Positions 30,161-39,154 are shown, numbered from the stretch's first letter. The stretch: 64,000 nucleotides of DNA from Pseudomonas sp. B21-056 (GCF_026016325.1 NZ_CP087203.1:310001-374000), one strand, 5' to 3'. Notes: generated from the letters alone by a model not told the origin. Numbers and translations: made by a program.

Positions 30161-31267
30161 ATGACAACGTTGCACAGCACTCCCCGCGCGGATGGTTTCC
30201 ACATGCCTGCCGAGTGGGCAACCCAGACCCAGGTCTGGATGATCTGGCCCGAGCGCCCGGACAACTGGCGCCTGGGCGGCAAGCCTGCGCAGGCTGCCCA
30301 CGTGGCGGTCGCCAAGGCCATCGCCCGTTTCGAGCCGGTGACCGTGGCAGTGTCCGCGGCTCAATATGAAAACGCCCGGTCGCGCCTCGACGTTCCGAAC
30401 ATCCGCGTGGTGGAAATGTCCAGCGACGACGCCTGGATCCGGGACACCGGTCCGACATTCGTCATCAATGATCATGGCGAAGTACGCGGCGTCGACTGGG
30501 ATTTCAACGCCTGGGGCGGTTTTGATGGCGGCCTGTACGCACCGTGGAATCGGGATTCGCAAGTGGCCAGCAAGATCCTCGAGATCGAGCGCAGCCCGCG
30601 TTACCGCACGGAAGGTTTCGTGCTCGAGGGCGGTTCCATCCACGTCGATGGCGAAGGCACCGTGATCACTACGGAGGAATGCCTGCTCAATCGCAACCGC
30701 AACCCGCATTTGGGCCGCGAGGAAATCGAGGCCGTACTCAGCGCCCAATTGGCGGTGGACAAGATCATCTGGCTGCCGGACGGCCTGTTCAACGACGAAA
30801 CCGACGGCCATGTGGATAACTTCTGCTGCTACGTGCGCCCCGGCGAAGTCTTGCTCGCCTGGACCGACGATCCACAGGATCCGAACTACGCGCGCTGCCA
30901 CGCGGCGATGGATGTGTTGCAAAACAGCACCGACGCCAAGGGGCGCTCGTTCATGGTGCACAAGATGCCGATTCCGGGACCACTGTATGCCACCGATGCG
31001 GAATGCGCCGGCGTGGATGCGGTGGAAGGTTCTCAGGAACGCAACCCGAGTGTGCGACTGGCCGGTTCCTACGTGAACTTCCTGATCGTCAATGGCGGCA
31101 TCATCGCGCCAAGCTTCGACGACCCGCTGGATGCCACGGCCAGGGAGATTCTGCAGAACCTGTTCCCGCAGCACGAAGTGGTCATGGTTCCGGGGCGCGA
31201 ACTGTTACTGGGGGGCGGGAATATCCATTGCCTTACTCAACAGCAACCGGCGCCGTACACAAAATGA
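30161..31267 (+). CDS. aguA: Agmatine deiminase
   Basis: Converts agmatine to N-carbamoylputrescine and ammonia. The 368-residue peptidyl-arginine-deiminase-fold protein has catalytic Cys357 in [13 protein letters not shown], and the conserved [21 protein letters not shown] and [12 protein letters not shown] (Asp/Glu/His) segments. It forms an operon with aguB, giving the complete agmatine-to-putrescine route. Confidence 0.96.
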   Translation: MTTLHSTPRADGFHMPAEWATQTQVWMIWPERPDNWRLGGKPAQAAHVAVAKAIARFEPVTVAVSAAQYENARSRLDVPNIRVVEMSSDDAWIRDTGPTFVINDHGEVRGVDWDFNAWGGFDGGLYAPWNRDSQVASKILEIERSPRYRTEGFVLEGGSIHVDGEGTVITTEECLLNRNRNPHLGREEIEAVLSAQLAVDKIIWLPDGLFNDETDGHVDNFCCYVRPGEVLLAWTDDPQDPNYARCHAAMDVLQNSTDAKGRSFMVHKMPIPGPLYATDAECAGVDAVEGSQERNPSVRLAGSYVNFLIVNGGIIAPSFDDPLDATAREILQNLFPQHEVVMVPGRELLLGGGNIHCLTQQQPAPYTK

Positions 31268-31339
31268 GTGGCGATGTAACAGCCAAGTGAGAGCGTTTGC
31301 GCCGGCTCTGCGCCGGCGTTTTTGGATCCATTTCAGCGA

Positions 31340-31371
31340 GCCCGCAGCCCGATTGGGGTGCGGGCTTTTTT
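31340..31371 (+). terminator. Intrinsic terminator downstream of aguA
   Basis: Stem gcccgca/tgcgggc (31340-31346 / 31359-31365) followed by six T. A second GC-rich repeat (gcgccggc twice, about 31299-31318, followed by gttttt) lies just ahead and may add to termination. Confidence 0.8.
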
Positions 31372-31517
31372 GCGCCTGTTTATTGGCGTCGTCGGATACA
31401 TTGGCATAGCTCTTGTATCTGCATCCCGGCGGTTCCGGGGAGCGGAGCTGAGTTGTTTTGTAATAAACCTTGGATAAATTGGCCGCTCATCAACCAGGAG
31501 AGGGCGCTGGAGTGAAT

Positions 31518-31712
31518 ATGATAAGCGAGCGCGCATGCCATCCCTTGGCCGTTAATGGTGAGTCGCTTCAAGCCCTGGCGCAGTGGTTGAAGTCTAATGG
31601 AACGCGTCAGATCAGAGAGCCTGATCCGCGTCGATTGATCATGGAACGCTATCCCGCTGGGCTATTCAGCGAGGCGGAGCTGGAAGCGTTGTGGGATGTC
31701 ATGCAAGGATAA
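31518..31712 (+). CDS. Small conserved protein of unknown function (64 residues)
   Basis: Begins MISERACHPLAVNGESLQAL and ends in an acidic helix (EAELEALWDVMQG); no signal peptide or membrane segment. GGAG lies 7 bases ahead of the ATG. An in-frame GTG two codons upstream is a less likely start. Its own intrinsic terminator follows 21 bases after the stop, so it looks like a genuine single-gene transcript located behind aguBA. No known function. Confidence 0.65.
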   Translation: MISERACHPLAVNGESLQALAQWLKSNGTRQIREPDPRRLIMERYPAGLFSEAELEALWDVMQG

Positions 31713-31733
31713 GAATTCGACGGATTGATAAAG

Positions 31734-31763
31734 AGCGCTGGCCGGGATGGCAGCGCTTTTTTT
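31734..31763 (+). terminator. Intrinsic terminator of the 64-residue protein gene
   Basis: Stem agcgctg/cagcgct with a 10-base loop followed by a run of seven T. Confidence 0.85.
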
Positions 31764-31798
31764 GTGCGCCAGGCTCACAAGCTTTCAAGCAGACCAGG

Positions 31799-31885
31799 GT
31801 GGGAGCGAGCCTGCTCGCGATGGCGGCGTGTCAGCTAGCATCGATGTTGCTGATCCACCACTATCGCGAGCGGGCTCGCTCCCAC
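31799..31885. repeat. Paired REP element
   Basis: Two inverted copies of the gtgggagcgagcctgctcgc family at either end; the second has one change (gagcgggctc). Spacer of about 40 bases. Confidence 0.85.
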
Positions 31886-32002
31886 AGGTGGTCCGGCATT
31901 TGACCGATTCATGAAACAAACTGAAAGCCATTCCGACGTTTTTCCCCGAGGTGTTCAAGGCTACGCTGCCGTTATTCAGGCCTGATGACCAGCGGAGTCT
32001 CC

Positions 32003-32674
32003 ATGACCACTCTTCATTACATCTACGACCCGCTCTGCGGCTGGTGCTACGGCGCCAAGCCGCTGGTGCACGCCGCCCGGACGGTGCTACCGGTGATTGT
32101 CCATGGCGGCGGCATGATGACCGGCGCCAACCGCCAACCGGTTTCACCTCAATTGCGCAATTACGTGATGCCCCATGACCGGCGGATTGCCGAGTACACC
32201 GGGCAGCCGTTTGGCGAGGCCTATTTCGACGGCCTGCTGCGGGATGAGGGCGCGGTGTTCGATTCGACGCCGCCCACTGCGGCGATTCTCGCTGCCGAAC
32301 AGTTGGGCGGTCGAGGCCTGGACCTTTTGGAGCGGTTGCAAACCGCACACTACGTCGAAGGCCGGAGAATTGCCGACGAAACGGTGCTGCTGGAGCTGGT
32401 CCAGTCTATCGGGCTCGAATCCGAGGCGTTCCAGTCGGCTTTCACAGCAGTCGATGTAGAAGCCCATATCAAGGCCGGTCGCGCCATGCTTGCCAAGGTC
32501 GGCGGCCAGGGCTTCCCGACACTGGCTCTGGAGCAGGATGGTCTGTTCACCCGGGTGGACATCGGCCCTTGGCTCGGTAAACCCGAGGCTTTCGCCGAGT
32601 GGTTGAAGCAATCGCTGCCGGCGCAGGTTTCCACCACCTTGGAAAGCTGCAGCCTGGATGGCTGTTCTTCATGA
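32003..32674 (+). CDS. DsbA-family/FrnE-like thioredoxin-fold protein
   Basis: 223 residues without signal peptide, so cytoplasmic. Redox motif DPLCGWCYG gives C12-G-W-C15 at the start of a thioredoxin fold with the usual helical insertion, and the cis-proline region GGQGFPTLALEQDG is present. It belongs to the DsbA/2-hydroxychromene-2-carboxylate-isomerase-like group. The ATG at 32003 is chosen because cggagtctcc precedes it; an ATG 18 bases upstream is possible. Role unknown. Confidence 0.82.
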   Translation: MTTLHYIYDPLCGWCYGAKPLVHAARTVLPVIVHGGGMMTGANRQPVSPQLRNYVMPHDRRIAEYTGQPFGEAYFDGLLRDEGAVFDSTPPTAAILAAEQLGGRGLDLLERLQTAHYVEGRRIADETVLLELVQSIGLESEAFQSAFTAVDVEAHIKAGRAMLAKVGGQGFPTLALEQDGLFTRVDIGPWLGKPEAFAEWLKQSLPAQVSTTLESCSLDGCSS

Positions 32675-32869
32675 AACCAGACTCGGTTTTTTTGGCTTTT
32701 GGCGCCAGAAACCTCGCTGAAGTCGTCGGTTTTCCCGATAAAAAGTCGTACGAATGGTCCTTCACCCTTCGTTTCAAGTACGGCTTGAAGTGACTCAAAT
32801 TCTTTTTCATGGACGGAAATTCTGCACCTACTAGATTAGGCCGCTCAATGCAGTGGAGACCTAATAAAA

Positions 32870-33616
32870 ATGATCGTTCTGAACAGGGAAGTGGGCGAAG
32901 CGCTACGACGTGACAAATACGTTAACGTCCGCGGTGGAGACTTCAATCTCTACGGTCATTTCGGCGATTTTGTCCGGCTGACCAAAAGCTGGGACAACAT
33001 GGAACCCGACAGCTATTACGGCCAGGCCGAGTCAGGCATGCGTTTTCGCCGTTACAGCGACTTCGAGTACAACCCCCAGACCCGCGAGCTCAAGCAGCTC
33101 GAACACCGGGCCTATATCCAGTCCAAGGCCAACAACAGCTACGTCGGTGGATTGGAGCGGCACTTCCAGGATTTCTCCAACGAAGTGATCAATTCCCCGG
33201 TGATGCGCAGCCTGATCGACACGGACTTCGAGGTGTACAAGAACGTCCTGCCGCAGGAACTGCATGATGAAATCTGGCAGTGCCAGATCCATCAGATCCG
33301 CATCGAGATCAAGCCGGGCAAGCAACTTGAAATCACCCCCGAAGGGATTCACTGCGACGGGTATCCATTCAGCGGCGTACACTTCTGGGGACGTCACAAT
33401 GTGGCGGGCGCGGAGAGCCGGTTGTACACTGCCCAGGAAGAACAGTTGGCGGCGACTACCTACGAGGACATCCTCGATACGACCTTCTTCCTCGATCGCG
33501 ACATGCGTCACTACGTGACCCCTGCTCGCAATGTCCACAGTCATGAGATGGCGTTCAGGCAGATCCTGGCGATCTCCTTCTCGCGGCCCGGGACCGCTTT
33601 TGACATTGTTCGCTGA
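32870..33616 (+). CDS. 2-oxoglutarate/Fe(II)-dependent dioxygenase of the free-amino-acid hydroxylase type (2OG-Fe_Oxy_2)
   Basis: 248 residues, similar in length and pattern to bacterial L-isoleucine hydroxylases of the BsmA/IDO family. The iron-binding facial triad is visible: His161-x-Asp163 (GIHCDGYPF) and a distal His at 223 or 225 (NVHSHEMAF), followed by Arg230, the expected 2-oxoglutarate anchor. It is first in an operon with a GNAT gene and azlCD, which export branched-chain amino acids. The most likely substrate is a free aliphatic amino acid, but this is inferred from context. Confidence 0.82.
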   Translation: MIVLNREVGEALRRDKYVNVRGGDFNLYGHFGDFVRLTKSWDNMEPDSYYGQAESGMRFRRYSDFEYNPQTRELKQLEHRAYIQSKANNSYVGGLERHFQDFSNEVINSPVMRSLIDTDFEVYKNVLPQELHDEIWQCQIHQIRIEIKPGKQLEITPEGIHCDGYPFSGVHFWGRHNVAGAESRLYTAQEEQLAATTYEDILDTTFFLDRDMRHYVTPARNVHSHEMAFRQILAISFSRPGTAFDIVR

Positions 33617-33629
33617 ACAGCTGGTCCCC

Positions 33630-34067
33630 ATGGACGATCCTGAGCCGCAGGTACTGTTGCGCCGAGCGATGGTCAGGGACGCCGAGCGCATGGAGCAGTT
33701 TTTTCGCGGTTTCGACGAAGTGTCGTTCTGCGAATGGCAGGATGCGCGGTTCTTGCGAGGGGTGTTGTTGCAGGAGACCACCACGGCGTACCTGGCCATC
33801 GATGCCAGTGGCAGCGTGATGGGCGCGGTGATTGGCGGCATGCTCGGTACCCGGGGCACCATCAATCACCTGGCGGTCAGTCCAGAGCATCGCACCCGGG
33901 GCTTGGGCCAGCGCCTGGTGGAAGCGGCATCCGCCGACATGAAACGGGTCGGTGTGTTGCGCATGTTCCTGTTCGTCGACGATGCTAACCTGGCCGGCAA
34001 GCGTTTCTGGGCGGCCCAGGGGTTCTGCGAACCTCGGGGTGAAATCACTTTCGAGAGGGATTTATGA
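33630..34067 (+). CDS. GNAT-family N-acetyltransferase
   Basis: 145 residues with the acetyl-CoA binding motif in NHLAVSPEHRTRGLGQRLVE and a C-terminal GNAT strand/helix (LFVDDANLAGKRFWAAQGF). It starts 13 bases after the dioxygenase stop and overlaps azlC by 4 bases (ATGA), so it is a translationally coupled member of this operon. It may acetylate the amino-acid product (for detoxification or export), but the acceptor is unknown. The start MDDPEPQVLLRR has only a weak ribosome site; coupling to the upstream gene may compensate. Confidence 0.8.
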   Translation: MDDPEPQVLLRRAMVRDAERMEQFFRGFDEVSFCEWQDARFLRGVLLQETTTAYLAIDASGSVMGAVIGGMLGTRGTINHLAVSPEHRTRGLGQRLVEAASADMKRVGVLRMFLFVDDANLAGKRFWAAQGFCEPRGEITFERDL

Positions 34068-34777
34068 GCAAGACTTCCAGCCAGCCGCTGGTGGTCGAAC
34101 CACAAGCCTCGCGTACTTTCGCCGAAGCCAGTCCGGTGGTAGCGGGTTATTTCACGGTTTCGTTTGTGTTCGGTCTGATGGCGGTCAACGCCGGGCTGCC
34201 CTTGTGGTTGCCGGTAGCGATGTGCCTGTTCGTCTATGCGGGTGCTTCGCAGTTCGCGGCGCTGGCGCTGATTTCCAGCGGGGCTTCGCTGACCACCATC
34301 GTGCTCACTACATTCCTGATCAATGCGCGACACATGCTGATGTCGGTCTACATGGCCAAGGCCCTGCGTGCGCTGGGGCTCAGTCGTTTCGAGCGTTGGT
34401 GCTACGCGTCCGGGCTCACGGACGAGTCGTTCGCCTTCCACAGCGTCAAACTGGGTAGCGGGGCGCCGGTGAGTGTGCGTTATCTGATCGGCTTCAACCT
34501 GTTCTGCCATACGTCGTGGGTGCTCGGCGGCTTATTGGGCGCCGTGTGTGCGCAATACGCGGCGCACCTGATCAAGTACCAGCTCGATTATGCCCTGACC
34601 GCGATGATGCTCTATGTGCTGGTTTCGCTGTGCAATACCCGTAACAAGCTGATCGCGGCCCTGGCGGCTGTTGTCTGTATGGGCGGGCTGAGCCTGCTGG
34701 GCAGTTCGCCATTCAATGTCTTCATCGCCACGTTCGTTGGCTGCGGGGTGGGCGTATGCCTGACCAAACGTTCCTGA
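34064..34777 (+). CDS. azlC: AzlC-family branched-chain amino acid export protein, large subunit
   Basis: 237-residue inner-membrane protein with several hydrophobic helices (VAGYFTVSFVFGLMAVNAGL; LPLWLPVAMCLFVYAGASQF; YALTAMMLYVLVSL; AVVCMGGLSLLG). The N-terminal proline/glycine-rich first repeat and the SQF-A region are typical of AzlC. AzlC and AzlD together export branched-chain amino acids and analogues. It overlaps the upstream GNAT by 4 bases and azlD by about 22 bases. Confidence 0.9.
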   Translation: MSKTSSQPLVVEPQASRTFAEASPVVAGYFTVSFVFGLMAVNAGLPLWLPVAMCLFVYAGASQFAALALISSGASLTTIVLTTFLINARHMLMSVYMAKALRALGLSRFERWCYASGLTDESFAFHSVKLGSGAPVSVRYLIGFNLFCHTSWVLGGLLGAVCAQYAAHLIKYQLDYALTAMMLYVLVSLCNTRNKLIAALAAVVCMGGLSLLGSSPFNVFIATFVGCGVGVCLTKRS

Positions 34778-35073
34778 TCCTGGTCGTGGGCCTGATGATG
34801 GCCGTGACCTTCCTGCCGCGCGCCTTGCCGTTGCAGGTCAACACGGAACACTGGCCACCCTTTGTTGCCCGTGCACTGGAATACCTGCCGGTGGCGATTG
34901 TCGCTGCCATCAGCCTCACCCCGTTGTTGATCAAGGATCAGCAGATACAACTCGATCGCCCGGAGTTCTACGCCGCGATTCCGACGCTGTTATGTGCGTA
35001 TTTCAGCCGTAACCTGTTTCTCAGTGTGGCGGTGGGCACGGCGGCGTATATCGCGCTCGGTTCGTTCCTGTAG
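34756..35073 (+). CDS. azlD: AzlD-family branched-chain amino acid export protein, small subunit
   Basis: 105 residues with three to four membrane helices (FLILVVGLMMAVTFLPRALP; YLPVAIVAAISLTPLLI; LFLSVAVGTAAYIALG). It overlaps azlC by about 22 bases. Its last 84 bases overlap the 3' end of the LysR gene on the opposite strand, an unusually deep tail-to-tail overlap. Confidence 0.88.
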   Translation: MPDQTFLILVVGLMMAVTFLPRALPLQVNTEHWPPFVARALEYLPVAIVAAISLTPLLIKDQQIQLDRPEFYAAIPTLLCAYFSRNLFLSVAVGTAAYIALGSFL

Positions 35074-35916
35074 CGCCAGGTCCACCACATCGTGCAGTGC
35101 CTGGCCGGACAATTCGGGATTGTTCACCGCCAGGCGTACCTCGAGATAGTCCTCGAAGTCCGGGAAAATCGTCAGGCCGTTGCGCAGAGCCGCGTCCCGG
35201 GATACCAGCCCCAGGCCATCGAGTTGAGTGATCAACGACAACGTCAGCGTTTCACTGCAGGAGTACACCATTCGCTGGCTTGAGCCGTAGTCGCTCAGCC
35301 CCGCGTCGAGAAAGCGGAGGAAACTGTGGGAATACGGGCATTCTTCTGCGGGACGTACCTGGAACCGGTCGCCGAGCACGCCTAGGGAATCGCCCTCATT
35401 GCCACAATGGGCGCCGACCACCCGCACCTGTACATCGGGCATCGTGATGCTGGAAAAGCCGCTCTGCTGCGCCCCGATCAGGATTGCCAGGTCGAAATCT
35501 TCATTCTTGAGTTTGCTCAGGTTCTCCATCGATTCGGCATAACTGAATTCCAACTGATACTGAGGGAAGACGGCTATCAATCGATCAATCATCCGCCGGT
35601 TGAACTCCGCCGGCAGGGTGGTATTGAGCGCCATCTTCAGTGTGCGCTGCCGGGGTTTCTTGAGCGCCGTGACTTTTTCCTCGAGCTGCCGCGTCGCCAC
35701 CAGCACCTGATCCATGAAAGGCGTCAGTTCCGAGCCTTGGCTCGTCAACGTCAGGCCCTTGTTCGAACGTCGGAACAACCGGAAACCGAATTGCTCCTCG
35801 ACCTTGTTCAACTGCGCCGCCAATGCTTGCACTGTGAGACACGAATGCTCCGCCGCCGCCGACAACGAGCCGGTCTGCACGATACGCATGAGGTTGCGTA
35901 GGGTTCTGCTATCCAT
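34990..35916 (-). CDS. LysR-family transcriptional regulator facing the dioxygenase-azlCD operon
   Basis: 308-residue LTTR; the N-terminal HTH reads TLRNLMRIVQTGSLSAAAEH then LTVQALAAQLNKVEEQFGFR. The regulatory domain includes RTLKMALNTTLPAEFNRRM. It ends inside azlD on the opposite strand. It is the only regulator next to the dioxygenase-GNAT-azlCD genes and may control them, although the convergent layout is less usual than a divergent one. The C-terminal tail is rich in Arg/Glu/His. Confidence 0.85.
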   Translation of the reverse strand: MDSRTLRNLMRIVQTGSLSAAAEHSCLTVQALAAQLNKVEEQFGFRLFRRSNKGLTLTSQGSELTPFMDQVLVATRQLEEKVTALKKPRQRTLKMALNTTLPAEFNRRMIDRLIAVFPQYQLEFSYAESMENLSKLKNEDFDLAILIGAQQSGFSSITMPDVQVRVVGAHCGNEGDSLGVLGDRFQVRPAEECPYSHSFLRFLDAGLSDYGSSQRMVYSCSETLTLSLITQLDGLGLVSRDAALRNGLTIFPDFEDYLEVRLAVNNPELSGQALHDVVDLALQERTERDIRRRAHRHTEKQVTAEIRT

Positions 35917-35937
35917 GAGGTAATGCCCTCTGCTTAA

Positions 35938-36204
35938 GTGGGCTCGCTATTGTTGTGCACCTGGCCCGGGTCAGGCTGTGCAGCGACTATCATCGTGCAG
36001 CTTGCCACGGTTGTCGCGGTTTTGTGGCGAAAAGCTCCGGGAGGCGATGGTTGGAGCTTATGTGGAGTTCTGGTTTTTTGCTGGTTTGGCGTGTGTTGGG
36101 TTGTGTCATTTTTCTTGTTGATCGCGTTGCCTGCAACGTTGTCGGAAATTTCCCAGGAGAGAAAAAGACGCCTGCTGATACCCGTCAGCGGTTCGAACGG
36201 TTGA
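35938..36204 (+). CDS. Hypothetical small membrane protein (GTG start)
   Basis: 88 residues with two hydrophobic segments (CAATIIVQLATVVAVLW and SLCGVLVFCWFGVCWVVSFF) and a basic C-terminus (SQERKRRLLIPVSG). It starts with GTG and has no clear ribosome site, so the true start could be further in. Another frame in the same stretch is also open. It is followed after 3 bases by another unassigned frame. No family recognised. Confidence 0.35.
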   Translation: MGSLLLCTWPGSGCAATIIVQLATVVAVLWRKAPGGDGWSLCGVLVFCWFGVCWVVSFFLLIALPATLSEISQERKRRLLIPVSGSNG

Positions 36205-36207
36205 AAT

Positions 36208-36753
36208 GTGGCGCTTCCATTAGAGGAGCATCACCACGTCTGGATCGGTTGGATGGTGGCAATAGCCAGCATCTACGAAACATGCAAGTGGGTGCTAAAG
36301 GTCATTTGCACGAGTTTTCCCGGGGTAAGGGAGGCGTCTGGTCAAAAAACCTGGAAAGACCTTGGCTTGCTCGATATTCGAGATGTCGCTGTCGCATCAA
36401 CTGCTGAGCCAGTACAGGAGTTACCCGGTGCAGCTGATTTCGATATTGCCTTGAGGCAGGTCGCTCTGGGGTTTGGGCTGCGAGAGGGCATGGGCATTTG
36501 GTCTACCAGTGTTGCTTGGCCCCCAAATGATAAAAGCAGCCATAGGCTGCTTTTGTCTGAAGAGTTGCTTGATATTGTGCTCCCTCAAGCGGGGGAGAAG
36601 AGGTCTCACCCGAGCGCTGATATTCAGGTTATCAACGGGGTTCCTAACGCCGACTATTGCCACCTGAAGGCAGTCGATTTCGCGCTCTTGGGGTCGTTTT
36701 TCTGGCATGAGCCCGCTCTATGTCAACTCGTGCCGAGACGCCTTCATGTCTGA
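36208..36753 (+). CDS. Hypothetical protein, unrecognised
   Basis: 181 residues from a GTG start (or 166 from ATG at 36253). The N-terminus has a possible membrane helix (VWIGWMVAIASIYETCKWVL), followed by a soluble domain rich in acidic and aromatic residues (DFDIALRQVALGFGL; WSTSVAWPPNDKSS). No catalytic motif is evident. It lies between a LysR gene and a toxin-antitoxin pair and shares the accessory character of this area. Could be a degraded or lineage-specific gene. Confidence 0.45.
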   Translation: MALPLEEHHHVWIGWMVAIASIYETCKWVLKVICTSFPGVREASGQKTWKDLGLLDIRDVAVASTAEPVQELPGAADFDIALRQVALGFGLREGMGIWSTSVAWPPNDKSSHRLLLSEELLDIVLPQAGEKRSHPSADIQVINGVPNADYCHLKAVDFALLGSFFWHEPALCQLVPRRLHV

Positions 36754-36875
36754 AATGTAACAAGCTTGAAAAGTATGGATGCGCTAGATTGTCCGTCTGC
36801 GAATTAAAACTTAATTTATATCCATATGTGTACTATTCTCTGAGCATCACCCGGTAACAAAGGAGCCCAAACCCC

Positions 36876-37286
36876 ATGGCTACTTCCTCCATCACCCTCA
36901 ACGCACAGCAACAACTGGATTCCCCGGACGCGGGTCGAATCGCGTTGAAGTTTTTCTTCAACCTCATGGAGCTGTGGGGCTGCAGCGTCGAGCAACAGCG
37001 CACGCTGCTGGGCAAGATAGGAAACACCACCTTCTACAAATACAAGCAATTACCCGCCAACGTCAGGTTGCCTCGCGACACCCTCGAGCGCATTTCCTAC
37101 CTCATGGGCATCCACAAGGCGCTGAGCATCATCTTCAGCAACAGCCGGGACCGGGCTTACCAATGGGTCAGCAGTCCCAACGCCGCTGCGCCGTTCAACG
37201 GTCAATCGGCGCTGTCCTACATGCTGGTTGGGCGGGTGGTGGATATCGCGGATGTGCGACGTTACCTCGACGGAGTGCGCGGCTGA
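36876..37286 (+). CDS. Xre/MbcA/ParS-type antitoxin of a RES-Xre system
   Basis: 136 residues with an N-terminal HTH-like region (MELWGCSVEQQRTLLGKIGN) and the C-terminal toxin-binding DUF2384 domain (YLMGIHKALSIIFSNSRDRA, WVSSPNAAAPFNGQSALSYM). The NxxPFNGxS-type signature is diagnostic for antitoxins paired with RES toxins. A strong AGGAG ribosome site is present. Stop and the next start overlap by one base (TGATG). Confidence 0.9.
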   Translation: MATSSITLNAQQQLDSPDAGRIALKFFFNLMELWGCSVEQQRTLLGKIGNTTFYKYKQLPANVRLPRDTLERISYLMGIHKALSIIFSNSRDRAYQWVSSPNAAAPFNGQSALSYMLVGRVVDIADVRRYLDGVRG

Positions 37287-37963
37287 TGACGCCACCGCTG
37301 ACGGACCCGCAATGGAAGCGCGCCTATCGGATCGTCAATAGCAGCTTCCCGCCGATCACATTATTCGAGGACGTACTCGACCCCGAGGACTTGCCCACGG
37401 CCTATGCCCTGGAAGCCCTAACCAATGACCGATTGATGGAAGAGGCCGGCGTGTTGTCGCGGGTCCGTCCTGAAGACCGGGTTTCCGGACCAGGCTCCTC
37501 GCCGGTGATGGCGGCGTTCACTCATATTGGCAAAAGCAGTCGTTTCAGCGACGGCACCTTCGGCGTCTACTACGCCGCCAGCAGCCAGGAAGCTGCCATT
37601 GCCGAGACCTGCTATCACCAGGCGCGCTTTCTCGGGGCAACCAATGAGCCGGACCTGGAGTTGACCATGCGCACCTACGTCAACCAAGTCATCAAGCCCC
37701 TGCACGACATCCGCCACGATTACCCCCACCTCCACGACCCTGATCCCACCGCCTACGGACCGTCCCAGGTATTCGCCCGGCAACTGCGAGAAACATTATC
37801 CTGGGGCCTGCTCTACAACAGCGTCCGCCTGCCCGGCCACGAATGTGTCGCCGCATTTCGCCCGCCGGCGGTTTCGATTCCGGTGCAGGGCAAGCACATC
37901 CGGTATGTCTGGAGTGCCCAGAAACGGGAGATTTCGTTTGTGTTTGAGGTGAGTCGGGTGTGA
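37286..37963 (+). CDS. RES-domain toxin (NAD+-degrading family)
   Basis: 225 residues. The RES toxins of characterised systems deplete NAD+ by phosphorolysis or hydrolysis. The expected active-site residues are seen: an N-terminal Arg (KRAYRIVNSSFPP), the GVYYAASSQEAAIAETCYH block with Glu107, and the later LLYNSVRLPGHECVAAF with the Ser/Arg. The gene starts in the stop codon of its antitoxin gene, so the pair is coupled. Intact appearance suggests a functional module. Confidence 0.9.
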   Translation: MTPPLTDPQWKRAYRIVNSSFPPITLFEDVLDPEDLPTAYALEALTNDRLMEEAGVLSRVRPEDRVSGPGSSPVMAAFTHIGKSSRFSDGTFGVYYAASSQEAAIAETCYHQARFLGATNEPDLELTMRTYVNQVIKPLHDIRHDYPHLHDPDPTAYGPSQVFARQLRETLSWGLLYNSVRLPGHECVAAFRPPAVSIPVQGKHIRYVWSAQKREISFVFEVSRV

Positions 37964-37996
37964 GCTGAGCGCAGGTGTTGATTCGATAGCGCTGGA

Positions 37997-39154
37997 TCAA
38001 CTCGCGTCAATCAACGCTTGCTCTTCCCGCCAAATCTCTTGAACGAACGGATCGGTAATCGCATAGATCCCATGTCCGCGGCGCATGATGATGTTCTCTG
38101 CCACCAGCGCAATCACCACGGGTTGAATCTCTTCGATACGGACGTCGCGACCTACGAATTTTGAGTATTCCGCTGCAGCATCAGCGGAAAAAATGCCGCG
38201 AGCATCTCCTTCTGTCGAAGCGATTTTTTTGAAAATGGCCTGAGCCAAACTGCCCAGCTGTTCAACTTTTTCCAGTTCTATATTTGCCGCCGCAGAGCGT
38301 AGAGTGCTGGCAATGACAGGCAAGAACAGATCTGGATTTCCGTCTTGCTGCAGTACCTGGCGAAGCGCCTTGAGCATTTCTTCTGGACGATTGCCAAGCG
38401 TATTGAAGGCTTCAGTGGCGATTTCCAGCGAGGGCAGTTTATGTCGGCTAACGGTATTCGCCAGGCGGTTCAGAAGGTATTCCACATAATCGGCTTTCAG
38501 GACGGGGTAGGGTGTGGAAGTCGCTCCAGAAAATGCTTGATTACGTTTTGCGGTGAGCTCGCTGACCTGGGCTCGATGGGAACCGGTGCCTATAAATAGA
38601 AAATATCCCGGCGTGTTGGGTCGTGGGTTGATCGCATCGCGTACAGCTTTCAGCGCAAGCAACATCTGATTACCGTCCTCCGAGACGGCGGCATGTTGCA
38701 CCTCGTCAACAATCAGCACCAGATCAGTCCGGGCCTGATCGACAACTTCGGTCAACGCCTGGGCAAGGGTCGTGCCTCCGATGTCACCGATACTCTCGAG
38801 TTTGAACCCGAACTTGAAACCTGCCGCGCCGATATCAACGCCGCTGGCGCGCTTGAGCTTCTTAAGCAGGCTAGACGTGGGTGTTTGCAATTGCTGCAGG
38901 GTTTTACGGATAGCGTCCTGCAGCAACGTGGCTGGGTTGGCGAGGGTATCGCTCCACAGATCCACGTAAATAACCAGCGCGCCTTCTTTTTCTAGAGCAG
39001 GAATCAGATCGCTCCGCAGGAATGTGGTTTTACCGGTTCTGCGCAGCCCGGATAGAAACAAGCCTGAGCGCAAACCTTCATCTAGGACTCCCGGATTGAG
39101 AAGCTGATTTGCCATGCTTTCAGCCAGTTCCGGGCGCTGAAAAATGCTGCTCAT
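37997..39154 (-). CDS. AAA/ORC-like ATPase of unknown function
   Basis: 385 residues. Walker A in GLRRTGKTTFLRSD (about residue 36) and Walker B in DLVLIVDEVQHAAV, followed by a sensor-like IGTGSHRAQV, place it in the archaeal-ATPase/STAND-like AAA group. The C-terminal half is helical with a probable winged-helix end (IRRGHGIYAITDPFVQ-like). Such solitary ATPases are frequent in mobile and defence regions but none is assigned here. An inverted repeat lies just upstream of its start and could be an autoregulatory operator. It is convergent with the RES toxin gene, 33 bases apart. Confidence 0.75.
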   Translation of the reverse strand: MSSIFQRPELAESMANQLLNPGVLDEGLRSGLFLSGLRRTGKTTFLRSDLIPALEKEGALVIYVDLWSDTLANPATLLQDAIRKTLQQLQTPTSSLLKKLKRASGVDIGAAGFKFGFKLESIGDIGGTTLAQALTEVVDQARTDLVLIVDEVQHAAVSEDGNQMLLALKAVRDAINPRPNTPGYFLFIGTGSHRAQVSELTAKRNQAFSGATSTPYPVLKADYVEYLLNRLANTVSRHKLPSLEIATEAFNTLGNRPEEMLKALRQVLQQDGNPDLFLPVIASTLRSAAANIELEKVEQLGSLAQAIFKKIASTEGDARGIFSADAAAEYSKFVGRDVRIEEIQPVVIALVAENIIMRRGHGIYAITDPFVQEIWREEQALIDAS

